From positions 7,990 through 71,989 of the forward strand of contig CAYVRP010000029.1 of assembly GCA_964454025.1 (NCBI GenBank): a stretch of DNA of 64,000 nucleotides, read 5' to 3'. Both the position numbers and the translations under genes were made by a program. Source of the DNA: JAFGBI01 sp964454025. Its GTDB lineage: Bacteria; Myxococcota_A; Polyangia; Polyangiales; Polyangiaceae. Positions 18,292 to 25,140 of the stretch are shown piece by piece. Each line of letters begins with the position of its first letter. The first letter of the stretch is position 1. Under the pieces are notes generated by a model. That model saw only the letters and a list, made by a program, of their open reading frames with translations, made no database searches and was not told the DNA's origin.

Positions 18292-18304
18292 GTTGAGGCT
18301 CAAC
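18292..18304. promoter_or_regulatory. perfect operator-like palindrome (GTTGAGGCTCAAC)
   Basis: This 13-base sequence has six-base perfect arms around a single centre base. It lies between the ribbon-helix-helix gene and the hypothetical gene starting at 18121, and matches the palindrome at 18773 at 12 of 13 bases. It looks like a protein-binding site for an element-encoded regulator. Confidence 0.45.
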
Positions 18305-18389
18305 ATCGGCCCCTCGAACGAGAGGGTTCGTGGGGGCCCAAGGCGCAGGAAGCTGCGGGGCTTCCAGACCTCGGCGCTCTCCGCGGCTG

Positions 18390-18402
18390 GTTGATTCTCA
18401 AC
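18390..18402. promoter_or_regulatory. operator-like palindrome (GTTGATTCTCAAC)
   Basis: Five-base perfect arms surround TTC. It lies just downstream of the stop of the minus-strand ribbon-helix-helix gene. A larger imperfect inverted repeat (GGCTGG ... ATCAGCC) frames it at about 18385-18420. Confidence 0.45.
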
Positions 18403-18413
18403 GTCCTTGAAGA

Positions 18414-18722
18414 TCAGCCGAGATCCTTCGCGAGCGCCGTCGGGGCCGCCTTCAACTTGGCCGAGATGGTGGCCTGCACGGCCTCGATGACCACGGCCGA
18501 CACGTTTGTGCCCTCGGAGGCGGCCAACATGCGCAGGTGGCGGTAGGTCTTCTCCGTCACGAGCACCGTGAGGGGACGCTTTCCCGGCTGTGGGGCTTCC
18601 GGGGCCTCCAGGGCCTCGGGCTCCACGGGGTTGCCGTTGCCGCCGGTCCTTGGGGGCGCGGCTAGCTTCGTTGTGGTGGGGTCAGGCTTGGTGGTGTCGG
18701 GGACGTTGGTGGGCTTGCTCAT
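18414..18722 (-). CDS. small ribbon-helix-helix-like DNA-binding protein
   Basis: The 102-residue product starts at ATG 18722 (GGGGA lies immediately upstream). Residues 1-50 are a Pro/Thr-rich, disordered N-terminal arm. Residues about 55-100 read KRPLTVLVTEKTYRHLRML, then ASEGTNVSAVVIEAVQATI. One short strand followed by two helices, with 'GTNVSAVV' at the N-cap of the second helix, is the ribbon-helix-helix (CopG/ParG/MetJ-like) fold. Such proteins bind short palindromes as dimers of dimers. A perfect 13-base palindrome lies 51 bases upstream of this start (18773-18785), so autoregulation is likely. Plasmid- and island-borne relatives act in partition, mobilisation or antitoxin roles; no toxin partner is visible next to it. 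Confidence 0.65.
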   Translation of the reverse strand: MSKPTNVPDTTKPDPTTTKLAAPPRTGGNGNPVEPEALEAPEAPQPGKRPLTVLVTEKTYRHLRMLAASEGTNVSAVVIEAVQATISAKLKAAPTALAKDLG

Positions 18723-18772
18723 TCCCCTACTACGACTTGCCACCGCGAGAGTGAACCAGGCTTCGAACATTT

Positions 18773-18785
18773 GTTGAGACTCAAC
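18773..18785. promoter_or_regulatory. perfect operator-like palindrome (GTTGAGACTCAAC)
   Basis: Six-base perfect arms surround one centre base, 51 bases upstream of the ribbon-helix-helix gene start and 213 bases upstream of the divergent excisionase-like gene. This position suits a site controlling the divergent promoters. Confidence 0.5.
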
Positions 18786-18963
18786 CACGCAGGGAGGCAC
18801 TACGCGGTACCCCCTGTCCGACGCCCTCGGATCCATGGGTCATGGGGTACCTTGGTCACACTGAGTACACGGTGCGCTCGTGTGGGACATGGACCCGGAG
18901 CAGCAGAAATCCCAGTGGACGCTGACTCTTTTACTGAATCGCACGGGCCGGTGGGCCGCTTTG

Positions 18964-18975
18964 GTTGATTCTGGC
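18964..18975 (+). promoter_or_regulatory. half-conserved operator-like site (GTTGATTCTGGC)
   Basis: The left arm GTTGATTCT is identical to the site at 18390, but the right arm is lost. It lies 22 bases upstream of the ATG of the excisionase-like gene at 18998, where a bound repressor would block transcription or initiation. Confidence 0.35.
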
Positions 18976-18997
18976 GGACGGCAGTCGTAGTAGGGAT

Positions 18998-19600
18998 ATG
19001 TCAGCTCCTTTTTGCCGATTCGTCGATGCCACAGAGGCCCCCGAAGACACTGTCTCCCCATCGGACTTCGTAGAGGTGCCCTCCTCGGACGACGAGGTGC
19101 CGGAGGCTCCGCAGTGGGTTTTCGTGGATCTGGCCGACGCAGATGGCCAGATCCACGCAGTCCACTGCCAGGTCGAGAACCACCCCAACGGCTTTGACGT
19201 ACGTGCGGCAGTGCCCCCTGAAAATTGGCCGGGCCTGCGTCTGGTGCGCGGCAGCGGTCCGCAGTTGGGGAGGGCAGGGTTGGCGTCTGCGGAGGCGCTG
19301 GTGGGGTCGGCGGCGCCGGAGGAGAGTGCCCGACATGGAGGACCCGTGACTCCAGAGCACGCCTCCCCTCGGGCCAAGGGGCGCCGCGCTGTCCCGGCCA
19401 ATCTTCCGCCGGACGAGAGCCGCCTGCCGCTCCTCCTCACCGTCGAGGAGGCCGCCGCGATCCTCCGCAAGAGCGTGACCGCGGTCTACGCGGACCTGGA
19501 ACGTAACCTGGTCCCGGGTGTGGTTCGGCTGGGGCGGGGGATACGGCTTGACCGGGATGCGTTTCTTCGCGGCATCCGCCGAGGAAGAGGCCGAACATGA
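18998..19600 (+). CDS. excisionase/AlpA-like protein with C-terminal MerR-type helix-turn-helix
   Basis: The 200-residue product has an acidic N-terminal half (residues 1-60, with a strand pattern WVFVDLADADGQIHAV) that I do not recognise, then a flexible linker. Residues about 145-195 read LLTVEEAAAILRKSVTAVY, then GVVRLGRGIRLDRDAFLRGI. That is the 'LLTxxEAAxhLxhSxxTlYxxh ... GxxxRhxxxxhxxhl' pattern of excisionase/AlpA-type winged HTH proteins that steer a neighbouring integrase. Its stop overlaps the integrase start as ATGA, so the two are translated together. Start 18998 is preferred to the upstream TTG 18965, which sits in the operator-like site. The long N-terminal domain is unusual, since typical excisionases have 60-80 residues. 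Confidence 0.7.
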   Translation: MSAPFCRFVDATEAPEDTVSPSDFVEVPSSDDEVPEAPQWVFVDLADADGQIHAVHCQVENHPNGFDVRAAVPPENWPGLRLVRGSGPQLGRAGLASAEALVGSAAPEESARHGGPVTPEHASPRAKGRRAVPANLPPDESRLPLLLTVEEAAAILRKSVTAVYADLERNLVPGVVRLGRGIRLDRDAFLRGIRRGRGRT

Positions 19601-20712
19601 GCCACAGGATCCGTGACTACCCGGGCGGACGATGCGAGGTCGACATTCGGTTCCGCCTGCCGAACGGCGACTGGTTCCGGAAACGTGTGCTCGCCCCCAG
19701 CGGGACCAAGGCGCAGACAAGACTCTGGGCCGAGAAGTATGAGCGCGATCTGGTAGACGAGGTGCTGCGCTCGCAGGGCACCGCCGATCGGCGAACGATG
19801 CCGACGTTCACTCAGTTCTCGACGCGCTTCATCGACGAGTACGCCCGTGCCAACAAGCATAAGCCGAGCGGGATCGCCTCCAAGGAGTCCGTACTGAAGC
19901 TCCACATCCTCCCGAGGTTCGGCTCGATGCGCCTCGACGAGATCACCTCGGCCGACGTACAGAGGTTGAAGGCAGACCTGACAGAAAAGAGCGCCAAGAC
20001 CGTGAACAACGTGCTCAGCGTGCTGAGCAAGATGCTGCGCGTGGCGACCGAGTGGGGAGCGCTCACCACGATGCCCGTTCGGATCAGCCTCATTCGGGCC
20101 CAGGACAAGGAGATGACGTTCCACGAGCCGGAGGTCTACGCGAGGCTCCTCACCGCTGCGGCGCACATGAGCCCGGTGGACGAGCTTCTGGTGCGTCTTG
20201 GTGGCGACGCCGGACTCCGGAGGGGCGAACTCCTCGGCCTCCGTGGGGAGCACGTCGACCTACGACGGAACACCATCACGGTGAGCAGCAACATCGTTCG
20301 CGACGAGGACGTGGCCACCAAGGGGCTCAAGGTCCGGCGCGTACCGATGACCTCGGGTCTTGCCGATCTGCTCCGCCAGCACTTCGCTGAAACCCGCGGT
20401 CACCTCCTTGGCGAAGAGGGTGGCCCGACGACCGCGAAGACGCTGCGCGTCCAGATGGCGAAGATCGAACGGGCGGCCGGGATCGAAGCCTATGGCCGGC
20501 TCCACGTCCTCCGCCACACCTTCTGCTCCCATCTGGCAATGGCAGGCGTGCCAGTGCTGGAGATCCAGCGACCCGCGGGGCACGCGAACCTCGCGACCAC
20601 GATCAAGTACATGCACCTCGCACCGGGCACTGATCTCAACCGAGCCATCGGCCTGCTCGACAAGCTCAGATCGGGCTTCAAGGGCGATGACGGTGCCCCA
20701 CGGTCGCCATGA
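19597..20712 (+). CDS. tyrosine recombinase (integrase)
   Basis: The 371-residue product has the size and domain order of integrative-element integrases. An N-terminal arm-binding region is followed by a SAM-like core-binding domain (FTQFSTRFIDEYARAN to about residue 150) and the catalytic domain. Catalytic residues are visible: Arg in GLRRGELLGL, Lys in ATKGLKVRRVPM, His-x-x-Arg in LHVLRHTFCSHL, His in GHANLATTIKYMHL and the nucleophile Tyr in the same block. The motif before it reads EIQRPAGH, where most relatives have 'QxxLGH'. The gene reads toward the tmRNA 3' end, 160 bases away, where the 17-base att-like repeats lie. Coupled to the excisionase-like gene, it is probably functional. Confidence 0.9.
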   Translation: MSHRIRDYPGGRCEVDIRFRLPNGDWFRKRVLAPSGTKAQTRLWAEKYERDLVDEVLRSQGTADRRTMPTFTQFSTRFIDEYARANKHKPSGIASKESVLKLHILPRFGSMRLDEITSADVQRLKADLTEKSAKTVNNVLSVLSKMLRVATEWGALTTMPVRISLIRAQDKEMTFHEPEVYARLLTAAAHMSPVDELLVRLGGDAGLRRGELLGLRGEHVDLRRNTITVSSNIVRDEDVATKGLKVRRVPMTSGLADLLRQHFAETRGHLLGEEGGPTTAKTLRVQMAKIERAAGIEAYGRLHVLRHTFCSHLAMAGVPVLEIQRPAGHANLATTIKYMHLAPGTDLNRAIGLLDKLRSGFKGDDGAPRSP

Positions 20713-20820
20713 GGAGCCGGTGCTTCTCGCGTCCCCCTCCCCCACCCCTCCGTCCGCCGGCGGGACCATCACGTCCGCCAGGCGGGGGGATCGATCACCG
20801 ACGCGCCCGTGGAGGCATTT

Positions 20821-20837
20821 TGGAGGCGCCGGGAATC
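20821..20837. repeat. att-like direct repeat, copy 1 (TGGAGGCGCCGGGAATC)
   Basis: This 17-base sequence is identical to the sequence that ends the tmRNA gene at 20873-20889 and lies 52 bases to its left, between integrase and tmRNA. It is the expected displaced copy of the tmRNA 3' end left by site-specific integration. Confidence 0.65.
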
Positions 20838-20871
20838 TCTTCGTAACTACTTGTAATTGCCAATGATTTTT

Positions 20872-21215
<344 letters not shown>

Positions 21216-21253
21216 GATTGGGTGATGGGCTCGCCGGTCGAGGCGAGAACTTC

Positions 21254-21281
21254 AAGGTAGCGACGAGCACCCGTGAGTCAA
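21254..21281 (-). promoter_or_regulatory. candidate tmRNA promoter
   Basis: On the minus strand, TTGACT (21281-21276) and TACCTT (21259-21254) are separated by 16 bases. Transcription would start about 30 bases before the mature tmRNA 5' end at 21215, leaving a short leader for RNase P to remove. Confidence 0.45.
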
Positions 21282-21470
21282 GCGCGGCCGAGCAACGCCG
21301 GGCATCTGGCGGCCGGGTCAGCGGGCGGGAGCCGCGACTCCCAGGGCGGGCAGTACATGCGACGAGCCGCCCGGAAGCCCGACGGGGGTGCCCGGTGGCG
21401 GTCGGGCCGCGCGTGACGGGCAGAGCGGCGCGGATGGCCCGACGAGGTACAGGACCCCCGCCGGCGGGGC

Positions 21471-22034
21471 CTAGCAGTCAACCTCGTCGCTGCCGTCGCT
21501 GCAGTCGTCCCAGCCGTCGCAAACCCAGGACTCGGCGACGACCTCGCCGTTCGCGCAGACGAACCCCTCGCCCGTGGCGACGAGGCACTGCTCGAGAGCC
21601 AGGCTCACGCTGGGAGGCGTGACGCAGGCATCGAGGTCCGCATCCACGCGGTCCTCACAGACGGCGATCGCCGCCTCCTGGCAGCTCGCCTGGGCCATGC
21701 ACGCCTCGAACGCGGAGGCTGCGTCCACCGCGCAACGCAGCGTCGGTTGAGCCGCCGAGGCCGAGAGCGCCTCCGTCTCGCAGGGCGTGTACGGCGGCAG
21801 CTCCTGCTCCACCTCCACCCGGCAGGTGGCGACGAGATCGCCGTCCAGACAGTCGCAGTAGGCGCTCGAGGCGGACACCAGCGCGGCCGTCACCTGCGCC
21901 GGGGTCACCGCCCCTGCCGCCGCCGTCGCGCCAGGATCCCGCACGTCCCCCGCGCCGCAGGCGCCGAGCACGGCGACGGCCGCGACCAGCGCCGCCGCTG
22001 GACACCTCGAACCTCTGCGTGATCGGGGGGGCAC
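21471..22034 (-). CDS. Cys-rich lipoprotein with LDL-receptor class A-like C-terminus
   Basis: The 187-residue product has a signal peptide and lipobox (AVAVLGAC). Twelve or more cysteines follow in the mature part. The last 32 residues read FVCANGEVVAESWVCDG and then WDDCSDGSDEVDC, the exact 'C-x-G-x-h-x-x-x-W-x-CDG-x-x-DC-x-DGSDE-x-x-C' layout of an LDL-receptor class A module. In that fold the Asp/Glu residues bind one calcium ion. Such animal-like modules occur in surface proteins of myxobacteria. The GTG start at 22034 is supported by GGAGG eight bases upstream. A surface role (binding of ligand or substrate) is likely but unspecified. Confidence 0.75.
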   Translation of the reverse strand: MPPRSRRGSRCPAAALVAAVAVLGACGAGDVRDPGATAAAGAVTPAQVTAALVSASSAYCDCLDGDLVATCRVEVEQELPPYTPCETEALSASAAQPTLRCAVDAASAFEACMAQASCQEAAIAVCEDRVDADLDACVTPPSVSLALEQCLVATGEGFVCANGEVVAESWVCDGWDDCSDGSDEVDC

Positions 22035-22085
22035 CGAGCTACCTCCAGTTCTCGAAGGGTAGCACCAATGCTAGAGGGAGGGGCC

Positions 22086-22787
22086 ATGCTCGCGTACTCG
22101 GTCGCCGCGCCCTGCGAGCTCCGCCGCGACCTCGGCGAGGCGGCCTTGCTCGCCCTCGTGGTGCGCCCCGATCCGGCGGGCACGGAGGCCCCCGCGCCGC
22201 TCACGGCCGCGCGGGCTCGGGCTGCTCGCCTCTGCGCCGGCTGCCGCGCCAACGCCCGGGGACAGCCGCTCGGTTGCACGGGGTGGGTGCCGACGCCGAT
22301 CCCGGAGGCGGGCGAACGGTGGCTGCTCGCGCGACTGCCGCGCACGCTGGAGAGCTCCGCCGGCGCCATCCTCGCCAGCGCGGTCGACGAGTTCGAGTGG
22401 GACGGCCGGTATGCGGCGCGCCTTCGGGCACAAGGCGGAGGCACCTTCGCGGCGCGAGTGCCGTTGGTCCAGCCCGGCGGGGCCCGCGGCGCCCTCCGCC
22501 TGACCTCGGACCAGGCCTTCGCCATGCTGCTGGGAGCCGCGCACGTGCGGCGCGCACCCCCGCTGCTCCTGGCGCTCGCCTTCGGGCTCGTGCCCCACGA
22601 CACGCCGCCCGACGCGCTGGGGGCGCTCCGCGAGGATCCCTCCAGGCTCTGGCCGCTCCTGGCCGACGCCGGACTGCCAGCGCCGGCTGACGAAGCCACC
22701 CTGGGCCCGCTCGGCGACCTGCTGCGCGCGGTGGGGACCGCCGCCGCTCTGGGGGTGGAGCTCTTCGTCGAGAGCAGCTACCCCTGA
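22086..22787 (+). CDS. hypothetical protein, 233 residues
   Basis: ATG 22086 is chosen because GAGGGAGGGG lies just upstream; ATG 22068 is in frame but would include that site. The product begins MLAYSVAAPCELRRDLGE and contains the pair LCAGCRANARGQPLGC, a possible metal site or disulphide cluster. A Leu/Ala-rich helical C-terminal half follows. There is no signal peptide, no convincing membrane helix and no family I recognise. It is convergent with, and overlaps by 10 bases, the small DNA-binding-like gene at 22778. Confidence 0.6.
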   Translation: MLAYSVAAPCELRRDLGEAALLALVVRPDPAGTEAPAPLTAARARAARLCAGCRANARGQPLGCTGWVPTPIPEAGERWLLARLPRTLESSAGAILASAVDEFEWDGRYAARLRAQGGGTFAARVPLVQPGGARGALRLTSDQAFAMLLGAAHVRRAPPLLLALAFGLVPHDTPPDALGALREDPSRLWPLLADAGLPAPADEATLGPLGDLLRAVGTAAALGVELFVESSYP

Positions 22788-23158
22788 CGCACGAAGTAGG
22801 TCGTCGCGCGCTTGGCGCCCTTCTTGCGGACCTTGCGCGCGGTGAGCAGCTTCCGCATGGGAAGCGTCAGCGAACGGCTGGGGACGGCCATCACGTCCGC
22901 GAGCTGCTCGATGCGGAGCCCGGGCTGCGCGCGGATGGTCGCGAGCAGTCGCTCCGATAACGCCTCGAGCTCGGCCGGGGTGCGCTTGGCGCCCGGCGAG
23001 GGCGGGGCGAGCCCGACCCGGGCGAGCCCGGTCAACCCGCCGTCGCCGCGCCCACCGAAGGCGGCCTCCACCGCCTCCACCGTCGCGAGACGGACGAGCC
23101 CGTCGAGATCGACCGCGAAGGCCTCCAGGGCGGCACGGAGCCGGCGTTCGACATCCAT
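22778..23158 (-). CDS. small putative DNA-binding protein, paralogue of the gene at 60282
   Basis: The 126-residue product has a helical N-terminus (residues 1-60) and a C-terminal domain RTPAELEALSERLLATI, then LRIEQLADVMAVPSRSLTLPMRKLL and KRATTYF. The second half has the shape of a winged helix: helix, 'IEQLA..h.hP...L..P..KL' helix-turn-helix, then a short wing with KRAT.YF. The protein at 60282-60773 shares the same core (RTPDE, PTKELTLPIKKL, KRATKYF). The two are clearly paralogues of one family that I cannot name. A histone-like or regulatory DNA-binding role is inference. Confidence 0.7.
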   Translation of the reverse strand: MDVERRLRAALEAFAVDLDGLVRLATVEAVEAAFGGRGDGGLTGLARVGLAPPSPGAKRTPAELEALSERLLATIRAQPGLRIEQLADVMAVPSRSLTLPMRKLLTARKVRKKGAKRATTYFVRQG

Positions 23159-23277
23159 GGCCCGAACATGCTGTGACTCTGCCCTGAAGTCAATGTCTCG
23201 CCCCGGGCCGGCGACGGCGGGACCGACGCGACGACACCCCGCGGTGCGGCGCCGAATCGCCTGGCCAAGGCGTCGAG

Positions 23278-23736
23278 CTAGCGCGCCGGGATCGCCGCGC
23301 CGCCGCTGCCGGCGCGCGGCGGCGCGGGCTCACCCGACCCGGTCGTGGTCCCGAGATCCCGCGCCACCAGCAAGACGCCGATCAGGATCGCGCCAACCCC
23401 GACCCACTGCACCAGCGTCAGCCGCTCGCCCAGGAGCGAGCTCGCGACCATCACGATGATCGCGAAGCCGCCGGTGACCATGATGGGGTAGGCGGCGCTG
23501 ATGGGGAGCTTCTGCAACGCGAACGAGTAGAAGACGACGTTGGCGGCGAAGCAGCCGATGCCGAGCAGGACGATCCAGTGACGCAGCAACAGGCGCACGA
23601 GGCCGCCCAACCCACCGTCCAGGAACCCGGCGCCCGCGAGCTCGACGTCGATCGCCCTCATCCCGAAGCGGATCATCAGGTTGGCGGCGGCGTTGAGGAG
23701 CAGGGCGATGACGAGGGCGATGACATGCTTGAGCAT
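23278..23736 (-). CDS. small multidrug-resistance/EamA-type four-helix transporter
   Basis: The 152-residue product has four hydrophobic helices: HVIALVIALLLNAAANLMI, a segment around WIVLLGIGCFAANVVFYSFAL, YPIMVTGGFAIIVMVASSLL and WVGVGAILIGVLLVA. The motif SFALQKLPISAAYPIMVTGG is typical of small EamA/SMR-type subunits, where a Pro-containing helix lines the substrate path. Such proteins act as dimers in the inner membrane and export small cations, amines or lipid-linked sugars; the substrate here is unknown. ATG 23736 is chosen because the sequence upstream is Arg-rich and not membrane-like. It is divergent from the L-2-hydroxyglutarate oxidase gene. Confidence 0.75.
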   Translation of the reverse strand: MLKHVIALVIALLLNAAANLMIRFGMRAIDVELAGAGFLDGGLGGLVRLLLRHWIVLLGIGCFAANVVFYSFALQKLPISAAYPIMVTGGFAIIVMVASSLLGERLTLVQWVGVGAILIGVLLVARDLGTTTGSGEPAPPRAGSGGAAIPAR

Positions 23737-23890
23737 GGCGCGCTGGCGACGATAGCCCCGGCGGCCACCCGGCGCATGCGCTTTTCTCGCACGCGAGCCC
23801 CCCGGCGCCGCGGCGCGAGTGGGGCGTCGCCGTGACGGGCGGCCCCGTGCTCCTTCCGCTGGCCAGCATAATTCGCTATGAGCCCCCACC

Positions 23891-25096
23891 ATGAACAGCG
23901 TGGACGTCGTGATCATCGGCGGCGGCATCGTGGGCCTGGCCACCGCCTACCAGCTCGGCAAGCGCCAGCCCGCGCTCCGCGTGGCGGTCGTGGAGAAGGA
24001 GGCCGCCGTCGCGCAGCACCAGAGCGGGCGCAACTCCGGCGTCCTGCACACGGGCATCTACTACAAGCCGGGCTCCCTCAAGGCCGAGAACTGCCGCGAG
24101 GGCCGGCAGGCGATGATCGATTTCTGCGCGGCCGAGGGGATCCCCCACCGGATCTGCGGCAAGGTGATCGTCGCCACCCGCGACGACGAGGTGACCCCGC
24201 TCGAGAACCTGTACGACCGCGCGCTCGCCAACGGGGTCGAGGCGCGAGTGATCGACGCCGTCGAGCTCGCGGAGATCGAGCCGCACGCGGCCGGCGTGCG
24301 CGCGCTCCACCTGCCCGGCGCGGGGGTGGTAAGCTTCCCCGCCGTCTGCGCGCGCCTGGCCGAGCGGATCCGCGAGCAGGGCAGCCAGGTCGTGACGCGG
24401 GCGGAGGCGCTGGGGCTGACCTCCCGGCTCCGGCGCACGGTCGTGCACACGCGGGCCGGCGACTTCGAGACCCGCGACGTCGTCAACTGCGCGGGCCTGC
24501 ACTGCGACGAGGTGGCCGCACTGACCGGCGAGCGCCCCGAGGTGCGGATCGTCCCCTTCCGGGGCGACTACTTCGCCCTGCGGCCGGAGGCCGGGCACCT
24601 GGTTCGCCACCTGATCTACCCCGTCCCCGATCCCCGCTTCCCCTTCCTGGGGGTCCACTTCACCCGCCTCATAGACGGCGAGGTGGAGTGCGGGCCGAAC
24701 GCCGTGCCGGCGCTGGGCCGGGAGGCGTACGGCAAGCTCCAGGTGGTGCCGCGTGACGCGCTCTCGCTCGTCACCTCGGGCGGGTTCCTCCGGTTCGCCG
24801 CGCGGCCCGCCCGGATGGGCGCGGGCGAGGTGTGGCGGGCACTGAACAAATCGGCCTTCGTCCGCGCGCTGCAGCGGCTGGTGCCCCAGGTCACCGCCGC
24901 GGCCCTGGTGCCCGCCCGCTCGGGGATCCGGGCGCAGGCGATGCGCGCGGACGGCTCCCTGGTCGACGACTTCCTCATCAGCGAAACCCGCCTGGCGATG
25001 CACGTGCTGAACGCGCCCTCGCCGGCAGCCACCTCGTCGCTGAACATCGGCAACACCCTGGCCGAGCGTATCGAGCAGCGGCTGGCCGCGAGCTGA
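23891..25096 (+). CDS. lhgO: L-2-hydroxyglutarate oxidase (FAD-dependent)
   Basis: The enzyme oxidises L-2-hydroxyglutarate to 2-oxoglutarate and passes electrons to the quinone pool or oxygen. The 401 residues match the LhgO/DAO family length. The N-terminus has the FAD dinucleotide motif (DVVIIGGGIVGLATAYQL) and the family signature HQSGRNSGVLHTGIYYKPGSLKA. RIVPFRGDYFALRPE and PVPDPRFPFLGVHFTR are typical mid-domain blocks, and GNTLAERIEQRL closes the FAD domain. ATG 23891 is used; ATG 23878 out of frame is ignored. A CATAAT hexamer lies at 23866-23871, about 20 bases upstream, and may be its -10 box. A D-2-hydroxyacid dehydrogenase lies nearby at 30.0 kb, so both enantiomers may be handled in this region. 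Confidence 0.9.
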   Translation: MNSVDVVIIGGGIVGLATAYQLGKRQPALRVAVVEKEAAVAQHQSGRNSGVLHTGIYYKPGSLKAENCREGRQAMIDFCAAEGIPHRICGKVIVATRDDEVTPLENLYDRALANGVEARVIDAVELAEIEPHAAGVRALHLPGAGVVSFPAVCARLAERIREQGSQVVTRAEALGLTSRLRRTVVHTRAGDFETRDVVNCAGLHCDEVAALTGERPEVRIVPFRGDYFALRPEAGHLVRHLIYPVPDPRFPFLGVHFTRLIDGEVECGPNAVPALGREAYGKLQVVPRDALSLVTSGGFLRFAARPARMGAGEVWRALNKSAFVRALQRLVPQVTAAALVPARSGIRAQAMRADGSLVDDFLISETRLAMHVLNAPSPAATSSLNIGNTLAERIEQRLAAS

Positions 25097-25140
25097 CTGC
25101 CGCCGGGCGCCCGTCGCGGAGGCGACCGGCGGTCACGCGC

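Noticed and set aside
18121..18306. A 61-codon minus-strand frame whose stop overlaps the start of the gene at 18121 (TGATG).
   Set aside because: The overlap is suggestive, but its start codon lies inside a palindrome (18292-18304) and its composition is Pro/Arg-rich, so the space is better read as regulatory.
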